From positions 476,584,806-476,648,805 of the forward strand of contig OZ010795.1 in the NCBI GenBank assembly GCA_963932465.1: 64,000 nt of DNA. The letters run 5' to 3'. This document shows, piece by piece, positions 1 through 12,840 of this stretch. Both the position numbers and the translations under genes were made by a program. The DNA comes from Maratus speciosus (Eukaryota; Arthropoda; Arachnida; Araneae; Salticidae). Position 1 is the stretch's first letter. The number at the start of each line of letters is the position of its first letter. The notes beneath the pieces are model-generated. The model was not told the origin of the DNA. It saw nothing but the letters and a program-made list of their open reading frames with translations, and did not search any database.

Positions 1-2471
1 AAGTATAAATCCATCCAAAACCAGAAATCGAAAATTTTCAGGAATCCAGTACTTTTGTGAAACGATAGAAGAAAGTAACAAACAATCGACAGCTCTTGCA
101 AGGTCTGGTTTTAAAAATGATATTTAAGAAATCGATTATGATAATGCGAAAATTAATTGACCAAGTAATTATCCAGAGAAAAGTCTGATTACAGAATCAC
201 TTGGGATTGACATGAGATCAATCGCAATTTGCAAGTGGGAGTATCGTATAACATACGTAACTTATGGTTAAATTTTTCGAAAGAACGTAATAATTTTGTT
301 TAGCTCAAGGTTTAAGAAATTCCTTATAGTTATTAGTGTTTTATTTAAATAGATGCGCAATGTTACCAGCAAGATAACGTAATACGAGTACTTACAGTAT
401 CTCTGATTTAAATTAGAAAACTGTATTTTTTGAATGACGTTGAAAACAAATCATTTGTGAAAAATAATCTTAGATAAAATATCGATGTATTTTATTTAGT
501 AGATCTGTGAAAATAAACATTTAACTTGGTTATTTCAGTTAATGTATGGTCATTTTAAGTGTTTTTATTTAATAAAATCTTTACTTAAATCACTAGAATA
601 TTGAAACTTCATTATATTTTTTAATAATATAGCAGTAGTACCAATTTTCTTGCAAACTATTTTGAAAGCAGTCAAAAAAGTAATATATCAAGCTTAAATT
701 ATTAAAACGTTTTCAGTAAAATATGTTTGTTATGAAGTAAAAGCGATGCAGTACATGTATATTTAACTTAAACTTGCTTAATGCTTTATTTACTATAATC
801 TTCAAAGAACAAATTTACGCCATACTAGTTAAAATACTTATTTAGTCAGCCGAAATAACAGATTAACAGATTTAATAAACTTTTGTGTACTTTTACAGTT
901 AATTAACATTTTGAAAGACATTAACAAATGGTTTCTGTTTCTACTAACTACATATACTATATATAACTATATATTACACTACTCCCTGAGATATTTTCTC
1001 AGCAAAGAAGTTTCAGACATATTAAATTTCTAAGATTTAATCAACGCAATTTGATACTTTATTTTTTTTTCTACTTACAATAATAAAATACTCTTGTTTA
1101 AAAAAGAGAAACTTCATTTAATAAAATTGCTGCCGAAAATGTTGATAAATTTATTAAATGAATATTTTAATCTGAAAATTCTTCGCTTCTAATATGATTT
1201 TCATTTGACAATTATTTACTACTTATGCACTTCCTTTTAAATAAAATAACTTTTTAACTTTTATATTATCACAAGAATATTTTTAACAGTAATTAAACAA
1301 TCGACACTTGTAATTTTTTCCAAATATTTCTATTAACATGTTTTCATTCAGTTGTCTCAGACTATGCTAGTGTAATACGGTTATTTCAGTTAGTTCGTTT
1401 GATTATTTACTTAATTTTATAGTGAGAAAGCTAAAAAAAAGGGGTTGTATTTGCATACTCAACAACCAACCGTAAAATAGTGCCAAATTCACCAAGTCAA
1501 AGACCAACATTTCAAACCTGAAAATTTACATAATAGAAAAGGTTCTTCTGTTTACATTTAATTTATTCGATATTATTATTTAAGCAAACTTTTTAATTAA
1601 AAACATGTTTATTTGAATTGATCAAATGGATTGAGTTTTATGAAAAGTTGGTAAATATTTTTATGTAGCTTTTATTACATAAAGTAAGAAGATACCTATT
1701 GCAGTCATCCGGAAAGAAATTCCGTAAATCTACTGTATATTTTTACCGATAATAATCACCAGACTCCGTTTAAATGTTGATATACAGATATGATGACTTC
1801 GTTCTATTTATGTCAAAATATTTGATCACAGCTTATAAATGGACACAATACAGTTTTTTGGAGGATCCGTCGGGGGAATAAAGATGAGAACAATTAGGAT
1901 TTTCCCAATAAAGAGTCTGAGTTGACCGAAAACAATTTATTTGGTAGACGAAATTATTATACAATAATCTTGAATATATAAGATGTTATTTTTCTACAAA
2001 GAAACCTTTTAAGATGGCCTTACTAGTCTAAAACAATTTACATATAGTTCCAGCTAAGCTTCCGCAGACGGTTTTTATACCAAAAGGTGCAGGAGCAGAA
2101 TAACTGCATTATCACAAAACGAATATACAATGAGAGAACGAATTTCGACAGATTGGATAAATCGTTGTGATAAGGTTTCTTTTTGACTCGAAGAACATTC
2201 GAGAACAAACAAGAGAGAAAAATTCGAATGTAAAATTAAAAGGGATAATTTTGAAATGAAATTTGAAGAGGGAAAAGTTTTTACTGGGACATCGCCAAAA
2301 TGAAAATAAAAATGCGGGAATTTAATTAGATTATTCAAAAGAAAAAGAAATAATGACATTTGAAGGGGAAAGTAGTGAAATAAAGAAGGAAAAAAATAGA
2401 ATATTCTTTAATTGGGTTAATAATTAAAAATACCTTACATGTATGTATGTATATATGTATATATACATATA
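1..2471. other. AT-rich spacer, no gene recognised
   Basis: No coding segment with family resemblance is visible on either strand; open frames are short, low-complexity and rich in F, L, N and K. The stretch ends in a short TA/TG-rich run (about 2440-2471). Nothing else can be supported. Confidence 0.6.
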
Positions 2472-3627
2472 TGGGGCATTCTCATAATCTTTTGACTTTC
2501 ATGTACCTGAATAATAATTTTTCATTTAATACAATTATTTGTGTTTTTTTAATTTCATATACTGCGGAACATCCCATTGCATGATTGCATACCAATATTC
2601 ACGAGATAAACAAGTTTTGGACGATGTTGGGGGTCCAAATACCAGGAAAACTCATCTACCGTACCCTGTCCCTGATGCTGATTTTTAAGTTTCGAGCTGT
2701 CTCTATAAAATTGTTTCAATAAAAATAATTCGATATAAATTTTTTCTGAAACTGGAACTATTGTTTTATATAAACATGTATCTAAAAACTAACCTACACA
2801 CATTTGTAGGGTTGTTATTATTTTTTAAACTCTGTCCCTGCGTTTTAGATTCCTTACCATCCCTCTTCTAAAATTATACAGAAAATCATGTCAGATGCAG
2901 ACACAGAATTTTTTTCAAGTTTTTTATCATGCAGAAGTACGCTAGAGAAATAATGTCTAAAAATGTTTGGCAGGAAATTTACTGTAGAATTTAAATCAGC
3001 ATTTAAATATCAATTTCAAGCATCGTGGCTTTATTGGTAGTCTCACCGTCCCCAAGGTTTATTCCTGCACTTTTCAAGGTAAATTAAAAAAATATATATA
3101 ATTAATTTAATCCAATGTTAACAACTGTTTCTAAAAATCAATGAACATTGGGGCTATCACTTAGTCTTAACATGATTTTCCTAAAAATAGGTGGTAATTT
3201 TCCTTACCGTTCCATCCTTACCGTTCCTTTTTTTACCATTTCGTCCCTTTTTTCCTATACCAACCCGTTTTTTTACCTTACCGTCCCTTCTTTAACGCCC
3301 CTTTAAGACAATGTTATACAAAAATTCTGTATTAAAAGTACTACATTTTTAATATTTCTTATTTGAATGTCCTGTGGGTACTTTGCAAATTCATTATAAG
3401 TAAAAATTTAGAAGAAAACAAAAAGTTATAGGGGTAAAACGCTAAGGAAAATTAAACTCGCAAGTTTAACTTAAACCTCAGTTAAATAAAAAAATTTTCG
3501 CTGCTGACCATTTTTTCTTTCTTTTGAATCATTAAGGCATTCGTCTATCAGATTAAAATGTTATTTTAGCAAGTTTAATTTCGCCAGATTTTTTCCCCAA
3601 AAGTCAAAACATTGTGAGATTGCCCCA
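2472..3627. mobile_element. TA-flanked TIR transposon, non-autonomous
   Basis: The ends are inverted repeats. The left end reads TGGGGCATTCTCATAATC and the right end, on the reverse strand, reads TGGGGCAATCTCACAATG; both continue into TTTTGACTTT. The dinucleotide TA flanks both sides (2470-2471 and 3628-3629), the target expected for the Tc1/mariner/pogo group. The 1.16-kb interior has no transposase frame but carries repeated ACCGTCCC/ACCGTTCC-like pyrimidine motifs at about 2650-3290, resembling the GTCCC-rich interior of the element at 9514-10356. I read it as a deletion derivative or MITE; the family is not certain. Confidence 0.6.
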
Positions 3628-4337
3628 TACATATATACATATATATACATCACCTTTGTAATGCGATAGTACTCGTATTTATTACCGATTTGCATGTAAC
3701 TAATTATGTGTATTGATCATACCAAAATCTTAACCGAGTTTGTCTGTCAGTTGAGTCCTCCATCGTGTTTCAAACTGGCGGCCGCATAAAGATTTCTAAC
3801 TGAAAACAACTACAAAAACATTAGAAATCCAAATTTGTATTTTACTCAAGTGTAAGAACTTAATTCAAGGATTCTGGAGAAATTTATATTTTCCATCTAT
3901 CTTTGAAAATGGCTGAGATATAATAGTTTGAAGTTCTAGGATGGCTGACATTTTGAAACAAGTTCAGTTTTTTAAAGAGGGGATTAATTTATGAATTTAT
4001 TGAACATGGTTTTATGCAAATTATCTTTCGATGTTCGAATCATTTTCACATCTCTGATAGCATAAAACTGCATATTCATATCTGTTTGCGTCAAATTCTC
4101 ATGAAGATTGGCGCAATATCACCAAATTTGGCGACAAAAAATAAACCGCAATGAATAAAACCAATATGGCTTTAGCTGAATAATTTTTAGAAATTCTCAT
4201 TTAAATTCAGTATTGACGAAAGCTTGGAATGAATTTTCCCTAATCTGGTTCTTAGCATTTTAGCATCTTATTTTAATCTTATAATTAAAAAATATGGGGA
4301 AGCTACATTTTCCTCCCCATGCAGGTGGGAAGGACTG

Positions 4338-4385
<48 letters not shown>

Positions 4386-4647
4386 AATAATAAAAAATTC
4401 CCCCTTTTATCTTAGAAAGACTATTCCAAATTCTTAATATCTACCCCTTTTTTACCTATCTTTAATAATATCTTAAATATTATATTTCAATTATTTCATG
4501 CCTTTAAAGCTGCGTATTCTTTAATTATTATTCTAAAAACCTTAATCCGTTCATAACTTACTTCTTATAAAACCACTAAATTACTGTTTTTTCATTTTAT
4601 TCTGAGACAATTCTTTTTTTTTTCAATGTTTTAATATTTTTGCACTA
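3628..4647. other. AT-rich spacer with one microsatellite
   Basis: No gene is recognised. The stretch contains the (TA)n(TG)n run at 4339-4386 and a short less AT-rich patch near 3755-3785. Confidence 0.5.
4339..4386. repeat. (TA)n/(TG)n microsatellite
   Basis: An uninterrupted TA dinucleotide run passes into TGTGTG. Confidence 0.95.
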
Positions 4648-4982
4648 TGATGTTCTATATCCCATAATTCCTTGGCAGCTCCCACCAACATTTTGGTTAC
4701 ATTATAAATCTAACGCTGAGAATAAATAGTTCATCATTGATGTAACGCGTACTTCCCCTTGGAGTTAAATCGAATCATAGCCTGCCTCCCGTCTCATCCT
4801 TCCGGCTATTTTAACGGTGTTGGTTTTTTCACTTGTAATGCATGCGCTCGCGCCCTGTTTCTTTTCTGTATTTGTATCGTTGCAGCGGCTAGGAATTTTT
4901 TACGCTTTTTGATTGTTTAATAAAACCTCGTCACTTGGTGTTTCGATTTTTAATGTGTAGATTCTAATACCACGTAACATCA
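4648..4982. mobile_element. possible solo LTR
   Basis: A 335-bp block of higher sequence complexity starts with TGATGTT and ends with the complement AACATCA, a 7-bp terminal inverted repeat of the TG...CA type seen in LTRs. An AATAAA signal lies at 4919-4924 in the last fifth, where an R/U5 boundary would be. No target duplication is visible in the flanks (CACTA versus TATAG) and no partner copy is in the window, so this is an inference. Confidence 0.35.
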
Positions 4983-6736
4983 TATAGTTATTATGAAGTG
5001 ATACAGCTACATTCTGAGAGCCGATGGATAACCTACTGGAGTTGTTTACGAAATGTGTTTACAAATAAACTAGTTAAGTTTTTACTGCGTCTATTATTTA
5101 TTGAAGGGGAATTTCTTCCAATGTTTCTTGAGTCTGCCTTCTATTCGCCACCACGACTGCGTCCCGTTGTCTCATGATAACGTAGGGTTGGCAAAGCTTG
5201 TGGCATTGATTACTATACTACATTTTCGTCGATATATGAGAGTGCCCCCGGAATGTCACAAAAGTCGACAGTAATATGTCATATACATATGTGTGTGTGT
5301 GTATATATATATATGAGGACGTGAGTTTCAAAACTCGCCTTATCCAGAAAATAGAATTTCGGGAAATCGCGAAAAACCCCTAACTGCGTCCATTGTTTTT
5401 TATAGTAAATCAAGACTTTATAATGCCAGAAATATACGATAAAACTAGTTTTTTGCAGATTGCTGTGTTTTTGCGTTGCAGGTTCACTTATAAACTGAAA
5501 AAAAAAAAGAAACTAGTTTTTTTTAAATTTTAGATAAGGAGATTTTGATATTTACGTACTCATATTAATGCCACATTTAAAATATTAATTGAATGAAATA
5601 TAAAATAGTTAACGTGTCTAAATGCACTTGTTAATATTTTGATGTACGAAAAAAAAAAAACTTTGAGGATTTTTAGAAATACTTAACTAGTGAAGGGTAC
5701 CAAATAGATTTATTTCCAATAACTTTATATATTACCTCGTAAAATAATTTTTGAATAAGGACAATTATAGGTGATACATTTCTAAGTTTCTGACAAAAGT
5801 GACTTGAAATTTAAAAGTTGCTTATAACGAAGTAATTTTTTTGAAAAGAGAAATGTCATTTAATATTTTCTTTTACCGGATATGTTATTAAATTAATATT
5901 TTCTTTTAATATAAATGTTTTTTAACATCTTATATGATAATACCTTATCACTGAGTGACTTCTCTATAAATAATTCGATGATTTGTTTATGTTATTTTAC
6001 AAAAATATTTTTCAATTGTAAATAAATTACTAAAACTTTTATGATTTCCCATATGGAATCAAATAAAATATTTTTCGCCCTAAATAATAAAAAATAATAA
6101 TAATTTCTGAAAGATTCAAACCTTTTAATTATTTAATATTATAGGATTTTTTAATATATCCATAATATTAAAAATTTTTAAAGTATAAAAAAGGGTAAGC
6201 AGTTAAAATACAGATGCTCTTGTAACTAATAGTATGGGGACTAACCATTATATTTTATCGAGAGTGAAGTGGTACTTCTGAAAAAAAAAACATAAATATG
6301 TCGTTATTTATAAATACTTATCACGCTGGAACTGGATCGAAATGTGTTATCATCGTGCCATTTCACATAATTGCTCAAAATTTAAAAACAAAGAGAATGG
6401 GAAAGACAATTTTAGCGATTTTTGAACAATTATTTAAATATTTCTTTTAATGATTTTTTGAATAAATCCATTATTAATAATTAATAATTTTAACTTCTCA
6501 ACATTTTAACAGAAATATTGTATGCACCGTACACAAGCTCCCCCCCCCCCCCACCTCCCCGAAAAAAAAAAGAATTACGCACACTTTCATTTTATACCTT
6601 TTGGAGATACTTATCCAATGTTTACAATTATGTATAAACATAATCTTGACATTAATATGATGAAAATTATACTATTTAAATTTTAAGTGCTGTGACTTAT
6701 AATTGGAAAATAAAACCAACAAATACTTCGCTTTAA
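4983..6736. other. spacer, no gene recognised
   Basis: Contains a TG/TA microsatellite at about 5285-5315, a 12-C homopolymer at 6541-6552 and otherwise AT-rich sequence. The less AT-rich patch at 5100-5260 matches no family I know. Confidence 0.5.
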
Positions 6737-6954
6737 CACTTAACCGGAAACGTGAAAATCCCGTGTACAAAAGAACACTTAATAATTTACCAAATAGTGA
6801 ACTTGACCATTTAATCTTTAATAGTAATGCATTAACAGGACCAATTTTTTAATATAACAGCATAAAAATACGTTTTGAATGTCGGAGAGAGAAAATATTA
6901 AGGACAGATATGTAAACGCAACCGTCTCACAGACGGCACGTTTCCAGTTAAGGG
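6737..6954. mobile_element. TTAA-flanked MITE (piggyBac-type)
   Basis: Both sides are flanked by TTAA (6733-6736 and 6955-6958). The ends are inverted repeats: CACTTAACCGGAAACGTG on the left and CCCTTAACTGGAAACGTG read inward from the right. It is 218 bp long with no coding capacity. A TTAA target with ends of this type is characteristic of the piggyBac superfamily, so it was probably moved in trans by a piggyBac transposase. Confidence 0.75.
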
Positions 6955-7194
6955 TTAACATTGATAGATTCACTTTTCAATCGTTTACATTTCACGAACC
7001 ATTAACACAAAATTGAAGAAAATTTGTGTTCAATAATTTTGTATGTTAAGTTAGATCATTTGGTAAAATTCTAGTGTTGCTTTTTGCCGTTTCAATGCTA
7101 TATTTTAATCTGTTACTTATCCCTTATGGTAAAATGAACCACGCACTTGTATTAAGAAATCCTTAATGAATCAAAATTATACTTTGCTGTTTTT

Positions 7195-7262
7195 TAGGGT
7201 TCCGTATTTAAAAAGTAAAAACGTAACCATTATAAGATCATCCTGTGTCTGTCTGTCACAGC
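7195..7262 (+). repeat. dispersed GGGTTCCGTA / CTGTCTGTC repeat fragment
   Basis: The segment joins a GGGTTCCGTA head to a CTGTCTGTCTGTC-like run, a combination I know from interspersed repeats in other arthropods. Other GTCTGTCCGTCC-type runs lie at 42740 and 46355. It is assigned by pattern only. Confidence 0.4.
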
Positions 7263-9146
7263 CATTTTACTCGTAGACTATGGAACGTGGAAACTTCGAA
7301 TTGGGGAAGTAATGATCACTATTGACCCACATATTTACGCATTATTAAACAATCGCAAATATACTTAGAGAAAATGTAGAGGGGCTAATTAAGCAACTTG
7401 AAAAAAAAATATTTTCTTTGTATATCATGTGAAAGCTTTCGTAACGCTGAACTCAAAAGTACATTTCTATTAATTTTAGGTATTATAGTTTCAGAGCTAT
7501 CGTTGAAAATGTAGTGCAAAAATATTTCCCCACCCTCTATTTCCAAATCTACCCAAACTAAAATTATGAAAAAAAAATAGAGGTAGTAGACATTAATTTA
7601 AACCTTGCAGGAAAATTATAGCGATTATCCTCGGCCACATAGTTTTTGAGAAAAACACATTTTCCGTTACACATAAATTTCGATTTGCAGGCATTCAGCA
7701 AAAGTGTTTAAAAGTGCTGATGGTACACTTCGTAGAAGAGGTATAAAAACATTGTTGATAATTATTTTTGAAAAAAATCACCGGTAATTAGTCGAGATAT
7801 AACCCTTAAAGACGCGGACGGTTTGGACATACATAATGACAGGACGGCGTACTCTATGTACCTTAGGCTTTTAAAGCATATGCAACAACTTTTAATGATA
7901 CATTTATGTAATGCAATGCCCAGTAGCAGTATAAAAGCAATAAACGTCAAATTGTTAAAAAACAGACTTATTTAATTAGTATTAATCACATAAATACTAT
8001 GGGATTTGCGACAAGTTTGAATTGGGTGTATCTCTCAATACGCCTCCACTTCCTTTAAAAGTTAATTAAAAACCTATCTGGCAAAACGCGGCACGGACCA
8101 AGGCGGCGTTGCAACTTTGCGACCTCCTTTCAAAGCGCCCTTAGCACAATGCCAAGTTTAAACTTTGAACAAGTGTTTTGTTTTAGATACACTGTAAAAA
8201 TAAATTATTATTACTACGCTGAATTTAGTTTTGTGAAATGCCAAATGAAGTTTAAATATGCGTACAACTTTTATTGCCAGTACCGAATTAAGTTTATAAC
8301 AAATAGAATAGGATGAGATTAAAAAAAGAGTATACAGAATAGCAATATTTGATATTATTTAGGCTTCATATCTCTTTGAACTTTTATGTCATACCCATTC
8401 ATACTTTTCTAGTATATACACCTATACCGAACCCTACGTTGCGTAGATTTTACAGAGTCTTATTATTCTTTTAGCAATGATTTTTTTAATAACACAGTCA
8501 ATAATTCGCATATTTATTGTACGGAACCAGCAGAGAGCGAGTAATATTCACACTCGACCGTTTATTTTTTTGTTATAATAGCTTTTTTTTGTTGTTTTTT
8601 TACTCTATTTTTTTTTTTTTTCATTCTAATTCATTTTTTATTCTATTCTTAAAGAATTGCCCCAATTCTAAAACAATTCCTCCTTTGGAGACTAAAAATA
8701 ATACACTTGTTAAAATCACATCTTGAAAATTCGAAATTTTTTAAAGCATTAAATTTTAAAATAATTAAAAAATTAGATTACAAAAGAACCCTTCAAAACT
8801 AATTATTATTACGAAGCAATTATAATGAGTTCAAATTTGCCGGGAAATTAAACACAATTTTGAACATGAATACTGCAACTTTAACTTATAAATATCTAAT
8901 CATTTTTCAAATATTACTAAAATATTTTTTTATTAAAAATAAGAAAATTTAACAGGTTTCCAATTACATGTTTTATGTATAAAGTAGATATTAATACTCA
9001 AGTTTTATTAAATTTTTCTTCATGGTCTTTTTTATTGGATTATTCACATTCTACATATTCTTCGCATAAAGAAAAGTTTAAAACGACATAAAATTTATCT
9101 CTTATTTTAACGTATTATAACAACAACTTCCTAGCATATCATTTTG
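7263..9146. other. spacer, no gene recognised
   Basis: AT-rich throughout, with a patch of higher complexity at about 7800-8150 in which no coding or terminal signal could be placed. A T-rich tract occupies 8560-8645. Confidence 0.5.
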
Positions 9147-10430
9147 AAATAAAAATTTCGTTTTACGGTGGTACGGTATACAAGATCTGGAATACATCAT
9201 TTTTCAACTGTTTTTGATTAAAAAAAAAATAGTTTAAGGTTTTTATAACAAAATGCCATAAACTTAGTAGATTAAATGATATAACACTTTTTATGTAGTA
9301 GTGTATGTTGTTGTTTAAGGTAATACATAAATCTTTAGATCCATTTTTATTAGAATGTGTGGTTTAAATAAAAATTTCATTTTACGGTAGTCCAATATAC
9401 AGAATCTGGAATATGTCATATTTTAACTTTTTGGGCTTAAAAAACACTGTAAAGTTTTTATAATAAAATGACATAAAGTAATAAGAGCAAATGGATAAAC
9501 TCTTTTTTGTATATGGTAGAGTGCCCATATTTCGTCCCCTTTCCTAATTTTGCCCCCCTTAACTTCTCCGCTTCTGCGAAAGTGGCACCACTTTTGACGC
9601 AAGGCCTTGGGGACCGAAGGTAAAAGGGGTCAGTATTGAAAGTTTTTTTCGCCAAGAAGTATACATAAATTAAAGACGCCGAATTTCCTGTTTTTAGAAT
9701 ACCTGAGCTCTCATTACGTCGTTTATAGAACGCTATTTACTGTACTGTAAGTATTTATTTCTTATTCATTGCATGTATTTTACGTAGGTAAGATGCTGAC
9801 AGTAGCATATAGTGTGTTTTAGGACGCTCAGATCATCTTCCGGGAACTAAAGCTCCACCATATTGGGAAGTAGCGTGGTCTCAATTTCGTCCCCCCTGTA
9901 CTTCTTATTTTCGTCCCGGGGACAAAATTAAGAATGCTTTTTCAAGACAATTTTTTCAATTTCTTTCTCATGTTTGGATGGATAATGTTTTGTTATGTTA
10001 TTCTTCCACTGATAATTAGTACACTTCTTTGTGCCTTACTTTAATATAAATTAAATTACTTACCCATTTAAAAATAAATTTTGGTTTAGTTATAAGTTAA
10101 GCCTCGGCGTATTGGATTTTTTGGGGGGACGAAAGTGGGACCACTTTTTTTTTTCTTTTGCATTTTTAGATACTTTTGAAAAAAAAATTTCGCATTGCTC
10201 TTTTATCTTATATCTTTTTGTAAGATATTTGCCTATGTTTCTATGTGCGTGTGTAGTTAGTCTATGTAAAATATAAATTTGGTAGGTTTTTACTGAAAAT
10301 TACAACATTTAGGACCTAAAAGTGACTGGTTGGACGAAAATATGGGTACTTTAGCCTAGTAGTTTACGTGGTTGTCTAAGGAAATACTTAAATATTTAAA
10401 TCAATTTATGTTAAAATGTTACTATAATTA
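9147..10430 (+). repeat. 219-bp tandem duplication split by a transposon
   Basis: Monomer 1 starts at 9147 (AAATAAAAATTTCGTTTTAC) and monomer 2 at 9366 (AAATAAAAATTTCATTTTAC). Monomer 2 breaks at 9513 and resumes after 10356, where AGTTTACGTGGTTGTCTAAGG corresponds to the GTATGTTGTTGTTTAAGG part of monomer 1. The break is filled by the element at 9514-10356, so the duplication is the older event. Confidence 0.7.
9514..10356. mobile_element. TA-flanked TIR element, non-autonomous
   Basis: The ends are inverted repeats: TGGTAGAGTGCCCATATTTC on the left and GGCTAAAGTACCCATATTTT read inward from the right, both followed by CGTCC. TA flanks both sides (9512-9513 and 10357-10358). At 843 bp it has no transposase frame; the interior repeats ATTTCGTCCC and GGGACGAAA motifs in both orientations (9530, 9890, 9910, 10130). 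Monomer 1 of the surrounding duplication gives the empty site. End design and target match the 15756-17770 pogo-like element, so it is probably a non-autonomous relative. Confidence 0.75.
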
Positions 10431-10479
10431 ATTCATTTAAATGAATTATATTTAAATCGGCGTATCTAAATTTTTACAA

Positions 10480-11420
10480 AAGACAAAGTAAAAGATATAC
10501 TACTATTATTTTCAATTGTAATTCAATTTCATAAATGTTTTTTTTCTTTCTTTTTTTTTTTTTTTTTTTAGAGAACATTTTAAATATTTACTAATTTGAT
10601 AAAAAGTACTAAAAATAACATAAAACAAATTTTTTAATAATATATTAATTCATTTCTATAAAGGATTTTTGTTTTGTTTTGTTTTAAGAGAAAAATTTGA
10701 AAAAAATATTCTCGTGACAAAAAGTGCTCATAAAAATGAATTTTTAAAAATAGTACTTTAGCTAAATTGCATAAATGATTTTTTGTTGAAAGATACATTT
10801 CTGAAAATATTATTCTTGTAATAAAAAGTACTCATAAAAGTATCTATTTATATAAAAAAAAATAATTAAATTACATAATTGATTTTCTTGTGTTCAGAAA
10901 AAAATTTAAAAATATTATTCTCGTAAGAAAAAGAACTAACAAAAATCACTTAAAAAATAATATTCTAATTAAATTATAAGAATGATTTTTTGTTGAAAGA
11001 TACATTTCTGAAAATATTATTCTTGTAATAAAAATTACTCATAAAAATAACTTGTTATATAACAAAATTAATTAAATTACATAATTGATTTTCTTGTTTT
11101 CAGAGAAAAATTTTAAAATATTATTCTCGTAACAAAAAAGACTCACAAAAATCACTTAAAAAAATAATACTCTAATTAAATTACATAAATTAATTTTTTT
11201 TTTTTTTTTTTTTGTTGATTTCAGAAAGAATTTTGAAATATTAGTCTCATAATAAAAATTACTTAAAAAAATGACTTTTCAAAAAATCATATATTAATTC
11301 AATTGCATAAATAATTTGTTTGATTTAAGAGAAATTTTAAAAAATAATAGTCTCGTAAAAAAAGTATTCATAAAAATGACTTTAAAAAAGAATAATATTT
11401 TTGTAAATCTCTAATTAATA
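10480..11420 (+). repeat. ~105-bp tandem array with dimeric higher-order structure
   Basis: Blocks of AATTAAATTACATAA-TGATTTT followed by GAAAATATTATTCTCGTAA and ACTCATAAAAAT recur at about 10776, 10880, 10983, 11096, 11190 and 11310. Alternate blocks are most alike: TTTTTTGTTGAAAGATACAT appears at 10776 and 10983 only, and GATTTTCTTGTnTTCAG at 10880 and 11096, giving a dimer of about 207-216 bp. A related, more decayed block lies near 26785-26830. Confidence 0.75.
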
Positions 11421-11656
11421 TCTGTTGTTTTCCATATTCAAAAATAAAAAATAGATTCATAAAGAGTTATTCTTGCAGAAGAAATTTAATTTTTTAAATA
11501 CAGCTAAAATTAATAATTTTTAATTATATAAGCTAAATTAAAATTTTCTTAAGAACTAGCTTTTAAAAAGTAATAGATATTAAAATATGCATTTCAATAA
11601 ATAAAAAAATATATATAATTACAGATGATAAAATTTTATGTTCCTAACATTCTTAA

Positions 11657-11858
11657 CCCCTTGGGAACGAGCGACTGGTATATGTGCTGCGTAAGGTACT
11701 CAGAATCCGTGATTATTCTCACCAGTAAATTTTTATTGTAAATTTTGTCTTATTTAATCCGAGCATTTTCCCGATTGAATTAGGCAAAAATTTCTGTTTT
11801 CAAAAACCGGTGATAAGTGATTAAAAATTCTGTAAAAAACGCTCATCCCGAGAAGGGG
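11657..11858 (+). mobile_element. TTAA-flanked MITE, family shared with 43013-43204
   Basis: Flanked by TTAA at 11653-11656 and 11859-11862. The ends are CCCCTTGGGAACGAGCG on the left and CCCCTTCTCGGGATGAGCG inward from the right. The 202-bp body is clearly homologous to the reverse complement of 43013-43204: both share CAGAATCC, CACCAGT and GAGCATTTTC in order. Non-coding, piggyBac-type by target site. Confidence 0.8.
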
Positions 11859-12219
11859 TTAAACCAGTAGCTGAAAAAAACCAAAGAAAGATAAATGTTT
11901 CTTAGTCTACGAAGATATAATATAACCACGAATGAAAATATACAATAAATTCTTCCGAGTTACTGTCGATTCCAAAAAAACATTCTTTATCTTTAGAAAC
12001 CTTTTTATTTGATTTGCACACAGTTTTGGCGATCTATCTTAATAGCACGGATAATGCATAAGTATCGAAATTACGGAAGCTCTATTTTGCATGACAGTTA
12101 TACATTTCCGACAGAGACTGCTCAGGAACAAGACTGTAACGCATAGATGCCCCTCCTGGTTCCTTTTATTAAGGTATTAAAAAAATCAGCAGAAGCTTAT
12201 CCTACCATTAAGCACGAGA

Positions 12220-12840
12220 GTGGGAGAGATGGTGAACAGTATCTAAATAAATGTGGCGAAAACAATAAAACAAAGTAATATCACTGCCGGAGAAGACAAA
12301 CTCTGACCTGACAGTGGGCTATGAATAAGAGGGTACCCATACCTCGGGCTCAGTGATTAATTCGCAGTCATTCATAGGAAAGTCACATAGAAAAATAAAA
12401 ATAAGCTTTGTGAGCAAAGCATGTGCGATAAAATATTAGCTAGACAACAGTCCGGAGGAACAGAAGGACGCCGATTACGCCATCTAGCAGCTAAAGGACA
12501 ATTATAGTAGTAATTAGAGTCAATAGGAACATCAGCGTGCGCACAAAATTGAGAAAGGGATCTTTTGAACTTTAAGAGGTACGCAAAAGAGCAGCCATGT
12601 AAGGAAAGTTGTGGTGGAGGAGGTTGTGAGCAGGAGAAGAAGAAGATCCAAATAAGACACCGGAGCCAGATCATAGGTTAAGCTCCAGATAGTCGTATCA
12701 TTCTTCTCGCGGTCTCTTTGTTCTGGTCAGGTGGAGCTTTTTTGTGGTCACGCCGTGTTTTTCATCTTTAATGGCTTTACAAAGAAACTGGAGGACATAC
12801 TGCAGGAGGGAAGAGTTTTCTTCAAGTTCGATTTAATATC
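12220..12840. other. higher-complexity island of unknown nature
   Basis: This 600-bp block is less AT-rich than its surroundings and free of obvious repeats. A short frame starts at about 12770 (M-A-L-Q-R-N-W-R) and a 100-codon frame lies on the reverse strand, but neither resembles a known protein. It could be a host exon, a promoter or 5' UTR, or an unrecognised element. Confidence 0.3.

Noticed and set aside
6541..6552. Poly-C, poly-G and poly-A runs as functional sites
   Set aside because: Homopolymers at 6541, 16945, 26357, 46868, 51577, 58245 and 59331 are best explained by slippage or element tails; no adjacent signal supports a role.
10480..11420. CRISPR array
   Set aside because: The repeating unit is ~105 bp with no short repeat/unique spacer alternation, and the context is an animal-type genome.
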